Shown here: positions 5,434-11,908 of the stretch, one piece after another
Layout: the number at the start of each line of letters is the position of its first letter
Position numbering within the stretch: position 1 is the first letter of the stretch
NCBI GenBank assembly: GCA_008636095.1
Contig: VSJD01000217.1
Span: forward strand, 1 to 11,908
DNA from: Kiritimatiellota bacterium
Lineage (GTDB): Bacteria; Verrucomicrobiota; Kiritimatiellia; JAAZAB01
Length of the DNA: 11,908 nucleotides
Direction: 5' to 3'
Notes under the pieces: model-generated
What the model was told of the DNA's origin: nothing
Databases searched by the model: none
What the model saw: the letters and a program-made list of their open reading frames with translations, nothing else
Made by a program: the position numbers and the translations under genes

Positions 5434-7149
5434 TTACGTATAACGGAGCACTTCTTCGGCCGTGGTATAGCCGTCCAGGATATTACGGACGCCATCATCG
5501 CGCAGTAGGCGCATGCCCAGTTCAACGGCTTTGGCGCGGATGGTCAGGGTTGGTTTGCGCTCGTTGATCAACTCGCGGATGGGCTCCGTCACCGTCATGT
5601 ATTCCACCAGGGATTTACGGCCGCGGTATCCGGTCTCGTGGCATTCGGAACAGCCTTTGCCGTAGTAAAACGGACGACCCACCACGGCTTCCTCGGTCAG
5701 GCTGAGACGCTCCAAAAGCGTCTTTTGCGAATCGGGTGGCAGGGGCGTCTTGCATTTCTGGCAAATGGTGCGGACGAGGCGCTGGGCCAGCACGGACTCC
5801 AGCGTGGAAGATATCAGGAAAGGCTCAACGTTCATATCAATCAAACGGGTTACGGCACCGGCCGCGTCGTTGGTATGCAGAGTGCTGAGCACCAAATGGC
5901 CGGTCAGCGAAGACTGGATGGCAATCTGGGCGGTATCAAAGTCGCGGATTTCACCAACCATGATTATATCCGGGTCCTGGCGGAGGAAGGCGCGCAGACA
6001 GTTCAGGAACGTCACCCCGATGGCCTCATTGACCTGCACCTGGATGATGCCCTCGATATCGTATTCCACCGGATCCTCCGCAGTCAGCAGTTTCATGTCC
6101 ACGGTGTTAATGCGCCGCAGGGCGGAATAGAGCGTCGTCGTTTTACCGGAGCCCGTCGGGCCGGTGACGATGATAATGCCGTTGGGCTTCTGGATGTCCA
6201 GACTGAAGGTATCGTAGACTTCGGTGGGCATGCCCAGGTTTTCCAGTTCCAGGGAAACGGTGGAACGGTCGAGAATACGCAACACAACACTTTCGCCGAA
6301 CTCGGTCGGCAGGGTGGACACGCGAAAATCAATCTGGCGCCCGAGCATGTTCATCTGCAGGCGTCCGTCCTGGGGCAGGCGCCGCTCGGCGATATTCAGG
6401 CCGGACATAACCTTGATGCGCGAGATGACCGGGAGTGCCAGGCGCCGGGGGGGCGGCGACATTTCATAAAGCGCGCCATCAACCCGGTAACGGATTTTGA
6501 ATTCCTGCTCGAACGGCTCAAAATGTACGTCCGAGGCCTTCGACTGGACAGCCTCATAGAGCACCAGGTTGACGAAGCGCACGACGGGGGTGGCATTGGC
6601 GGCCTGTTCGAGGCCCGTTTCGTCCTCTTTGCCCTCGGTCAGTTCCACGACTCCGCCCGCGTCCATATCCGCTTCCAGTTTATTGAGCATATCGTTCATG
6701 GAATCGCTGTCTTCACCGTAAAACTTGGTGACCTTGGATTTAACATCCTCCTCGCGGGCCAGCACAAAGATGAGGTCGCGGGTCAGCACGAACCGGATCT
6801 CATCCACCACCGCCGGCTCCAGCAGTTGGGACGTGGCCAGTACGACGCCGCTGGCATCCAAACTGATCGGTACCACGCCATACATGCGCGCCACACTGGC
6901 AGGGATGGCCTTGACCACTTCATCGGTGATCTCGCGCTCCGCCAGGTTGATGACCGATGTGCCCAAGTGGCTGGCGATCATGACCAGCAGGTCGTCCTCC
7001 TTGACGATGCCCAGATCCATGATCACCTTGCGCGCGGCGTTCCCGGTGCGCTTCTGTTCCTCCAGGATCTCCTCGACCTGGGTGGCGTTGACCACCTTGC
7101 TGTCTCTGAGAAGCTGTATCAGAGGGTCCACGTGTGTTTCTTCCGCCAT
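5434..7149 (-). CDS. PilB/GspE-type secretion/pilus assembly ATPase, copy 2
   Basis: Cytoplasmic hexameric ATPase that powers pilus extension or type II secretion pseudopilus assembly; the 571-residue length is typical. Domains: N-terminal MshEN/GSPII_E-N-like region (about 1-145), linker, N2 domain with SKASDVHFEPFEQEFKIRYRVDG (about 203-225), then the RecA-like core. Motifs: Walker [11 protein letters not shown] (330-339), Asp box AEDPVEY (357-363), Walker B region RQDPDIIMVGEIRD (390-403), His box TGHLVLSTLHTNDA (416-429), and two zinc pairs CQKC (463-466) and CSEC (500-503). All core residues are intact. It lies last in gatB-pilB-pilT-pilB order, 189 bases after pilT with a hairpin cluster between, so it may be partly uncoupled from pilT. 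No strong Shine-Dalgarno precedes ATG 7149. PilB and GspE cannot be told apart safely here; adjacency to pilT favours a type IV pilus. Confidence 0.93.
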   Translation of the reverse strand: MAEETHVDPLIQLLRDSKVVNATQVEEILEEQKRTGNAARKVIMDLGIVKEDDLLVMIASHLGTSVINLAEREITDEVVKAIPASVARMYGVVPISLDASGVVLATSQLLEPAVVDEIRFVLTRDLIFVLAREEDVKSKVTKFYGEDSDSMNDMLNKLEADMDAGGVVELTEGKEDETGLEQAANATPVVRFVNLVLYEAVQSKASDVHFEPFEQEFKIRYRVDGALYEMSPPPRRLALPVISRIKVMSGLNIAERRLPQDGRLQMNMLGRQIDFRVSTLPTEFGESVVLRILDRSTVSLELENLGMPTEVYDTFSLDIQKPNGIIIVTGPTGSGKTTTLYSALRRINTVDMKLLTAEDPVEYDIEGIIQVQVNEAIGVTFLNCLRAFLRQDPDIIMVGEIRDFDTAQIAIQSSLTGHLVLSTLHTNDAAGAVTRLIDMNVEPFLISSTLESVLAQRLVRTICQKCKTPLPPDSQKTLLERLSLTEEAVVGRPFYYGKGCSECHETGYRGRKSLVEYMTVTEPIRELINERKPTLTIRAKAVELGMRLLRDDGVRNILDGYTTAEEVLRYT

Positions 7150-7202
7150 AGTCGTTTTCTCGCTTAGATTCGATTTGGATTAGGCCTTCGCAATTATTTC
7201 AT

Positions 7203-7299
7203 GTGGGAGGCGCCACGCGAAACGCGTGGCAAACACTATGCTTGCCCCGCCCACGGCGGGGCGCGGCAACGGTCGCGGCGCGTAGCGCCCCTCCTACCA
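7203..7299. repeat. Composite palindromic element of three hairpins in the pilT-pilB gap
   Basis: Three perfect stems follow each other: GCCACGCG/CGCGTGGC around AAA (7212-7230); GCCCCGCC/GGCGGGGC around CAC (7244-7262); GGCGC/GCGCC around GTA (7277-7289). The outer ends GTGGGAGG (7203-7210) and CCTCCTAC (7290-7297) are themselves near-inverted copies, so the unit looks like one bounded element, similar in plan to REP/BIME-type elements. No T-run follows on the minus strand. It fills most of the 189-base gap; 7150-7200 shows no gene and no clear promoter. Confidence 0.75.
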
Positions 7300-7319
7300 A
7301 CTTCTAAATTCCTATACAT

Positions 7320-7333
7320 TCAAATATATTTGA
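7320..7333. repeat. 14-base perfect palindrome just after pilT
   Basis: TCAAATATATTTGA reads the same on both strands and ends 5 bases from the pilT stop codon. It could be a dimeric regulator site or chance in an AT-rich stretch; it is too short and loop-free to be a terminator. Confidence 0.4.
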
Positions 7334-7338
7334 TAGCT

Positions 7339-8433
7339 TCACTTGTGTTTGACGGGGCCCGTCCTCAGTTTTTCAACGACGGAATCCGGGTCCTGGGCCT
7401 TGGTAATCAGGTGTTCGTAGCTGATAATGCCCTTTTCATAGAGAAACATCAGGTGGGCATCCAGGGTAATCATCCCCCACTTGGCTCCGGTTTGAATGTC
7501 CGAGGTAATCCGGAAGCTCTTGTTGTCCCGGATCAGGTTCTGAATCGAAGGCGTTGTGATCATGATCTCGAAAGCCGCCACGCGGCCGGGACGATCCTGC
7601 CGCACGATGAGCAATTGCGAGACTACCGCGATAATGCTGGAGGCCAACTGCGTGCGGATTTGTTCCTGCTGGTTCGTCGGAAACGCGTCCACGATGCGGT
7701 CCACCGTGCGCGCAGCGCCGGTAGTATGCAGCGTGGCCATCACAAGATGGCCGGTTTCCGCGGCCGTAATGGCCGCTTCCATGGTTTCCAGGTCGCGCAT
7801 TTCGCCTACGAGAATGACGTCCGGGTCCATGCGGAGCGCCCGGCGCAAGGCCTCCTTGAAATTGGGCACATCCACGCCAACCTCGCGCTGGGTGATGATT
7901 GAACGCTTGTGCTCGTGATAATATTCGACCGGATCCTCGATGGTGATAATATGACAGTCCCGCTCGATATTGATCAGGTTGATCATGCTGGCCAGGGTCG
8001 TGGTTTTGCCGCTACCGGTCGGGCCGGTTACCAGGATCAGGCCGCGCGGGCGATACAACATGTCCTTGACCTGCGCCGGGAGTCCAATCTCATCCAGGGT
8101 GACCAGTTTGCTTGGAATCTGACGGAGCGCCATTCCGACGTGACCTTTCTGCTTGAAGACACTGACACGGAAGCGCGCCTTGTCGCCGAAGCTGAACCCG
8201 AAATCGCATCCGCCGATCTCGCGAATTTTCTGCTGGTAGCTTTCAGAAGTGATGCTTTTCATCAGCCGCTCGGTGTCCTCCGGCATCAGCGGCCCGCAAT
8301 CCAGGGGTTGCAATCCGCCATTGATACGCAACATGGGCGGCAGGCCGACGGTCAGGTGCAGGTCGGAGGCATTTTCGCTCACCTCAGACTCCAACAGTTC
8401 GTTCATACCGATTTTATTGGGTAACATGGTCAT
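7339..8433 (-). CDS. pilT: Type IV pilus retraction ATPase (PilT)
   Basis: Hexameric cytoplasmic motor that depolymerises the pilus for twitching or DNA uptake. The protein is 364 residues, the usual size. N-terminal PAS-like domain with [19 protein letters not shown] (res 22-40); Walker [11 protein letters not shown] (137-146); Asp box IEDPVEY (165-171); [14 protein letters not shown] (201-214); His box with PilT-specific [24 protein letters not shown] (224-247); SIQNLIRD (296-303), the AIRNLIRE-type motif needed for retraction in characterised PilT proteins. It lacks the tetracysteine region, unlike its two PilB-type neighbours. Its start is 6 bases after the upstream pilB-type stop, with GGAGA (8444-8448, minus strand) 10 bases before ATG 8433, so the two are clearly co-translated. 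A second ATG two codons in (8427) is an alternative. Confidence 0.95.
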   Translation of the reverse strand: MTMLPNKIGMNELLESEVSENASDLHLTVGLPPMLRINGGLQPLDCGPLMPEDTERLMKSITSESYQQKIREIGGCDFGFSFGDKARFRVSVFKQKGHVGMALRQIPSKLVTLDEIGLPAQVKDMLYRPRGLILVTGPTGSGKTTTLASMINLINIERDCHIITIEDPVEYYHEHKRSIITQREVGVDVPNFKEALRRALRMDPDVILVGEMRDLETMEAAITAAETGHLVMATLHTTGAARTVDRIVDAFPTNQQEQIRTQLASSIIAVVSQLLIVRQDRPGRVAAFEIMITTPSIQNLIRDNKSFRITSDIQTGAKWGMITLDAHLMFLYEKGIISYEHLITKAQDPDSVVEKLRTGPVKHK

Positions 8434-8439
8434 AGTGAA

Positions 8440-10137
8440 TTAGTCTCCCATCGTCGCGCTAAGAACTTCGTCCAAGGTTGTAATGCCGGACACCACCTTG
8501 CGCAGGCCATCCTCACGCAGGGTCCGCATGCCCAACTCCCGTGCCCGGGCACGCAGTTGAATCAGCGGGGTTTTATTATAGATCATTTCCTGCACTTCGT
8601 CGTTAATCACGAAAATTTCGTAAAGGCCCTTGCGCCCGCGATAGCCCGTCTGCCCGCAAGCGGCGCACCCCTTGCCCTTGAGCAGTTTAACGTCCTTGAA
8701 CTGGCTGGCGGTATTGCCCAGCAGACCAATCTCCCGTTCCGTGGGCGTATAGGGCGCCGCACACTTCTCGCAGATCACGCGCACCAGGCGCTGGGCAATC
8801 GTCGCCTTGATGGAAGACGCCAGCAGGAACGGCTTAACCCCAAGATCCATGAGCCGCGGAATGGCACTGGGAGCATCGTTCGTGTGCAGTGTGCTGAACA
8901 CTAAGTGACCGGTCAGCGAGGCTTCGATGGCAATTTCCGCCGTCGGGAAGTCTCGAATTTCGCCCACCATAATGATGTTGGGCGCCTGACGCATAATGGA
9001 GCGCAGGACCGCCGGAAAGGTGAGCCCGATGTCTGTGCGCACCTGCACCTGGTTTATGCCGGAAATCCGGTATTCGACCGGTTCCTCCACCGTGATGATC
9101 TTGCGATCGGGCCGGTTCAGGTGATTGAGGCAGGCATATAGCGTCGTGGTCTTGCCTGACCCGGTCGGACCGGTCAGCAGCAGAATTCCTTCGGGCGAAC
9201 TGATCAGGCGCTCAAAGATCTGCTGATCGTCGGCGAACAGACCCAGTTTTGGCAGGCCGAGCAGGAGGCTCTGCTTGTTGAGAATACGCATGACGATGCT
9301 CTCGCCGTGGGAGGCCGGCACGGTGGATACGCGCAGATCCAAATCTTCGCCGGCCACGTTTATCCGGATGCGACCATCCTGGGGCACCCGTTTTTCGGAG
9401 AGCTTCATGCCCGCCATGAGTTTGATACGGCTGAGGATCACGGCCTGCAGACGCTTGGGGGGGGGTTCCATTTCGCGCAGGACACCGTCAATGCGGTAGC
9501 GAATGCGGAAGCGCGTTTCGAGCGGCTCGACGTGAATATCGGACGCCCGACTGCGCTGGGCCTCCATGATGATCAGGCTGACCAGCTTGATGATCGGCGT
9601 ATCCACATCGGTGGCCACCGTTTCATCCGCCGTATCGTCCACGCGCACCTGAGCATCTGCTGACTGGCTGGGATTCTGAAGCAGTTCCTCCATGGATTTT
9701 TCGGCACGGCCGTAATACTTGTCCAGCGCCTCGTTGATTTCCTCTTCCGCGGCCACGACGCCATCCACGTTGCGCTTAAGCAGATAGCGCAGGCTATCCA
9801 GGGTCTCGATATTCAGGGGATCACTCAGGGCCACGCTAAGCGTGTTTTCGCTGTCGAAGACGGGCACCACTTTATACCGGCGGGCAATGGCCGCCGGCAC
9901 CTGCTGGATCACTTCCTGGGGAATTTCATGGTCGGCCAGCACGATGACATCCATGCCCAATTGCATGGCCACGGTCTTCAGCACCTCCAGCTTGGAGATG
10001 ATCCCCTGCTCGACCAGCACGTCCAGGATGCTCTGGTGCCGGCCGCCGGCCGCGGTTTTGGCTGCCTCAATCTGCTCGGACTTGATTAGTCCAACATCCT
10101 TGAGGATCTCTATAATATAATCATCATTGGCAGTCAT
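8440..10137 (-). CDS. PilB/GspE-type assembly ATPase, copy 1, with altered core motifs
   Basis: Same family and build as the copy at 5434-7149. N-terminal MshEN-like region, N2 domain with SRASDIHVEPLETRFRIRYRIDG, Walker [11 protein letters not shown] (res 323-332), His box TGHLVFSTLHTNDA (409-422), zinc pairs CEKC (456-459) and CAAC (491-494). Two core motifs depart from consensus: the Asp box reads VEEPVEY (350-356) where the other copy has AEDPVEY, and the Walker B approach reads RQAPNIIMVGEIRD (383-396) where the other has RQDPDIIMVGEIRD. The catalytic Glu of VGEIRD is kept. I chose ATG 10137 because its N terminus lines up with the other copy; ATG 10155 would add six residues, and neither has a clear Shine-Dalgarno. 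pilT follows 6 bases downstream. The pair may be division of labour between two pilus or secretion systems, or a recent-to-old duplication. Confidence 0.93.
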   Translation of the reverse strand: MTANDDYIIEILKDVGLIKSEQIEAAKTAAGGRHQSILDVLVEQGIISKLEVLKTVAMQLGMDVIVLADHEIPQEVIQQVPAAIARRYKVVPVFDSENTLSVALSDPLNIETLDSLRYLLKRNVDGVVAAEEEINEALDKYYGRAEKSMEELLQNPSQSADAQVRVDDTADETVATDVDTPIIKLVSLIIMEAQRSRASDIHVEPLETRFRIRYRIDGVLREMEPPPKRLQAVILSRIKLMAGMKLSEKRVPQDGRIRINVAGEDLDLRVSTVPASHGESIVMRILNKQSLLLGLPKLGLFADDQQIFERLISSPEGILLLTGPTGSGKTTTLYACLNHLNRPDRKIITVEEPVEYRISGINQVQVRTDIGLTFPAVLRSIMRQAPNIIMVGEIRDFPTAEIAIEASLTGHLVFSTLHTNDAPSAIPRLMDLGVKPFLLASSIKATIAQRLVRVICEKCAAPYTPTEREIGLLGNTASQFKDVKLLKGKGCAACGQTGYRGRKGLYEIFVINDEVQEMIYNKTPLIQLRARARELGMRTLREDGLRKVVSGITTLDEVLSATMGD

Positions 10138-10159
10138 GGAAACACGCGCAAACATGTAA

Positions 10160-10267
10160 AGCGTTCACGAAACGCTGAAATCAGAAACTGGAAATTGGCG
10201 CCAAATCAGAATCTTTCTTCCCTAATTTTGAATTTCCAGTTTCCAATTTCAAGCAGTGAACCTTGAA
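10160..10267. repeat. 7-base-period array with inverted arms in the gatB-pilB gap
   Basis: In-phase heptamers run from 10177 to 10267. They start GAAATCA, GAAACTG, GAAATTG (10177-10197), later TTTCCAG, TTTCCAA, TTTCAAG (10233-10253), and end with CAGTGAA and CCTTGAA. The two halves are roughly complementary: GAAACTGGAAATT (10184-10196) and AATTTCCAGTTTC (10231-10243) are a perfect 13-base inverted repeat with a 34-base loop. Next to it AGCGTT (10160-10165) and AACGCT (10171-10176) form a small hairpin just before the pilB-type start. No T-run follows either stem on the minus strand. Confidence 0.78.
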
Positions 10268-10278
10268 CTACGCCGGCA

Positions 10279-11703
10279 TTATACACTTAATTGCTTCTTC
10301 AGCAAGTCCTGCACAATTTGCGGATTGGCTTTGCCTTTACTAAGACGCATAACCTGGCCCATCAGGAACTTGAACGCGGCTTCCTTGCCGGCCCTATAAT
10401 CGGATACCGACTTGGGATTGCCGTCAATGGCCTGGCGCACCAAGGCTTCCAAGGTCCCGGTGTCACTCACCTGCGCCAGGCCCAGTTGACCTACCAGCTC
10501 GGCAGGATCGCCGCCCTTGTCAAACAGGAGCGCAAAGATGGTCTTGGCGCCGGCGCCATTGATCGTATGGGACTCGACCAGTTTAATCAAGCCGGCCAGC
10601 GCCTGGGGTGTGATCCTGACCTGCCGAATCTCAAGTTCCTTCGTAGCCATGAGGTGCATCATTTCCGTCATAATCCAGTTGGAAATGGTTTTGGGATTGG
10701 CCGCGCCGCGCGCCGCCTCCTCGAAGAAATCCGCCACGTACTTATCCGCGGAGAGCACCTTGGCATCATAGGAAGGCAGCGCGTATTCACGCTCCAGCCG
10801 CTCGCAACGCTGACGGGGCAATTCCGGCAACATGCCTTCCCACGCCTTGATCTGTTCGGTCGAAAGTGCCACCGGCATCAGGTCGGGATCGGGAAAATAA
10901 CGATAGTCGTGGGCATCCTCCTTGGTGCGCATGGTTTCGGTCACCCCCCGGTCGGTGTCAAAGCGGCGCGTTTCCTGCACGATTTTCCCGCCGGCGGCGA
11001 GTGCGGCGACCTGCCGCTGGAGCTCGTACGTGAGGGCCTGGTATACGCCCTTGAAGGTGTTCATGTTCTTGATCTCGGTTTTCGTACCGAGCGTGGCCTG
11101 CCCTTCCGGCCGCACACTGCAGTTGACGTCACAACGCAGATTGCCCTCTTCCAGGTTGCACGGGCTGATCAGGCCGTAAACCAGGATCTGCTTGAGCGCC
11201 AACAGGAAGGCAAAGGCCTCCTCCGGCGAGTGCATGTCGGGCTCAGTCACAATTTCCATCAGCGGATGACCCGCGCGGTTGAAATCCACCCGGCTCTGGT
11301 CACGGACGTGCATGTTCTTGGCAACGTCCTCTTCCAGATGAATACGGGTCAGACGAACCGTCCGGGATTGCCCCTGGCAGTCAAACTCCACCGCGCCACC
11401 GAAGCACAAGGGCTGGTCGAACTGGGTAATCTGATAATTTTTCGGCATGTCCGGGTAGAAATAATTTTTACGGTCGAACTTGCTCCGCGGATTGATGCGC
11501 GAGCCCACCATGAGCCCCGTCATGACTGTCAGGCGAATGGCTTCCTGGTTGATGACCGGCAGGGCCCCGGGATATCCCAGGCAGACCGGGCAGACCTGCG
11601 TGTTGGGCGCCGCACCGAAGTCGGTCCGGCAGGCGCAGAACATCTTGGTCCGCGTCTGCAATTGGACATGCACCTCCAAACCGATGGTGGCAAGGTAGTT
11701 CAT
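10279..11703 (-). CDS. gatB: Aspartyl/glutamyl-tRNA amidotransferase subunit B (GatB)
   Basis: Subunit B of the GatCAB amidotransferase, which binds and phosphorylates misacylated Glu-tRNA(Gln) or Asp-tRNA(Asn) before ammonia transfer from GatA. Seen (numbered from ATG 11703, 474 residues, usual length): IGLEVHVQLQTRTK (7-20); zinc site CAC (23-25) and CPVC (38-41); FDRKNYFYPDMPKNYQITQFDQP; LEEDVAK; DFNRAGHPLMEIVTEPD; GNLRCDVNCSVRP; EIKNMN; KEDAHDYRYFPDPDLMP; then the helical and C-terminal YqeY/GatB tail domain ending KGKANPQIVQDLLKKQLSV. An upstream ATG at 11748 gives 15 more residues and overlaps the preceding stop as ATGA. However, the homology starts at MNYLATIGLEVH and the intervening DNA is a 7-base-period repeat, so I prefer 11703. 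gatA and gatC are not adjacent in the window. Confidence 0.95.
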   Translation of the reverse strand: MNYLATIGLEVHVQLQTRTKMFCACRTDFGAAPNTQVCPVCLGYPGALPVINQEAIRLTVMTGLMVGSRINPRSKFDRKNYFYPDMPKNYQITQFDQPLCFGGAVEFDCQGQSRTVRLTRIHLEEDVAKNMHVRDQSRVDFNRAGHPLMEIVTEPDMHSPEEAFAFLLALKQILVYGLISPCNLEEGNLRCDVNCSVRPEGQATLGTKTEIKNMNTFKGVYQALTYELQRQVAALAAGGKIVQETRRFDTDRGVTETMRTKEDAHDYRYFPDPDLMPVALSTEQIKAWEGMLPELPRQRCERLEREYALPSYDAKVLSADKYVADFFEEAARGAANPKTISNWIMTEMMHLMATKELEIRQVRITPQALAGLIKLVESHTINGAGAKTIFALLFDKGGDPAELVGQLGLAQVSDTGTLEALVRQAIDGNPKSVSDYRAGKEAAFKFLMGQVMRLSKGKANPQIVQDLLKKQLSV

Positions 11704-11712
11704 GATAAAAAC

Positions 11713-11740
11713 AGGCTGTAGGTGAAGGCTGCGGGCTTGT
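11713..11740. repeat. Short 7-base-period array before gatB
   Basis: Four in-phase units, AGGCTGT, AGGTGAA, GGCTGCG and GGCTTGT, lie between the HepT-like stop and gatB ATG 11703. It is shorter and less regular than the other arrays, so the call rests partly on their existence. It supports treating this stretch as untranslated rather than as an N-terminal extension of GatB. Confidence 0.5.
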
Positions 11741-11744
11741 TCGA

Positions 11745-11908
11745 TCATTTCTTCTGCTGGAGGAGTCCGTGCACGTCCTCGATCAGGCTGTCGAGATCCT
11801 CTTCTATGACACCCCAGACAATCCTATCATCAATAGCGTCATATCCGTGAACGAGAATATTGCGAAAGGAAATGATGTTGCGGTAATTACGGATCTGCGA
11901 CAAGAGTT
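11745..11908 (-). CDS. HepT-like HEPN ribonuclease toxin (DUF86), C-terminal 53 residues
   Basis: The frame is open from the right window edge to TGA 11745-11747. It ends in a stretch starting SQIRNYRNIISFRNILVHGY, followed by DAIDDRIVWGVIEEDLDSL. FRNILVHGY carries R-x4-H-x-Y, the catalytic HEPN motif of HepT (RNase) together with the tyrosine that the MntA antitoxin AMPylates in characterised HepT/MntA pairs. The GYDxID..VW..I..DL pattern is typical of DUF86. The 5' end and any MntA-type nucleotidyltransferase partner lie outside the window, so pairing is inferred. The catalytic motif is intact in the part seen. It ends 41 bases before the preferred gatB start, on the same strand. Confidence 0.8.
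   Translation of the reverse strand, partial: LLSQIRNYRNIISFRNILVHGYDAIDDRIVWGVIEEDLDSLIEDVHGLLQQKK

Noticed and set aside
5638..7167. A 509-codon open frame on the plus strand opposite the second pilB-type gene
   Set aside because: It is antisense to a gene with complete family motifs. Its translation is Gly/His/Arg-rich without any domain, as expected from codon bias on the opposite strand of GC-rich coding DNA.
7203..7299. Hairpin cluster considered as a pilT intrinsic terminator
   Set aside because: No T-run follows any of the three stems on the minus strand, and the gene after it belongs to the same functional set.
8440..10137. Assignment of the two PilB-like ATPases specifically as type II secretion GspE
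   Set aside because: PilB and GspE share all motifs visible here. The presence of pilT immediately downstream favours a type IV pilus, but I left the gene symbols blank because the choice is not settled.
10291..11721. A 476-codon open frame on the plus strand opposite gatB
   Set aside because: It is a mirror of GatB codon use, with no recognisable motif and no ribosome site seen.

Overview
This window comes from a bacterium with peptidoglycan and type IV pilus or type II secretion machinery. It looks like a chromosomal housekeeping region carrying unusual short repeats. The gene content (MurG/MurC, BioD/BioA, paired PilB-type ATPases around PilT, GatB) and weak Shine-Dalgarno signals at several starts would suit a Gram-negative lineage such as the PVC superphylum (Kiritimatiellota, Verrucomicrobiota, Lentisphaerota) or Omnitrophota. 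That placement is a guess from gene style, not a phylogenetic result.

All genes but one lie on the minus strand. In minus-strand order from the right edge: the C-terminal end of a HepT-like HEPN toxin gene; gatB; a PilB/GspE-type ATPase; pilT; a second PilB/GspE-type ATPase. The single plus-strand gene, an all-alpha dUTPase-type pyrophosphohydrolase (4971-5351), converges on the second PilB gene and diverges from bioD. Further left are bioD and bioA (ATGA overlap), murG, and murC, which runs off the left edge (386 codons present).

The genes fall into four functional groups: motor ATPases for pilus extension and retraction, the last but one biotin precursor steps, the lipid II and UDP-MurNAc-L-Ala steps of peptidoglycan synthesis, and nucleotide or tRNA housekeeping. 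murG-murC sit behind bioDA rather than behind other division/cell-wall genes, so the dcw cluster appears split here.

The most striking feature is a class of degenerate arrays with a strict 7-base period but a changing unit. They fill the murG-murC, dUTPase-pilB and gatB-pilB gaps, and probably the hepT-gatB gap. One is inserted in frame inside murG, at the linker between its two domains. A second repeat class, an 18-base unit, adds 12 residues to MurC and recurs in the opposite orientation inside MurG. Two clusters of three hairpins each lie upstream of the dUTPase gene and between pilT and the second pilB gene. I see no rRNA, tRNA, CRISPR array, transposase or prophage gene.
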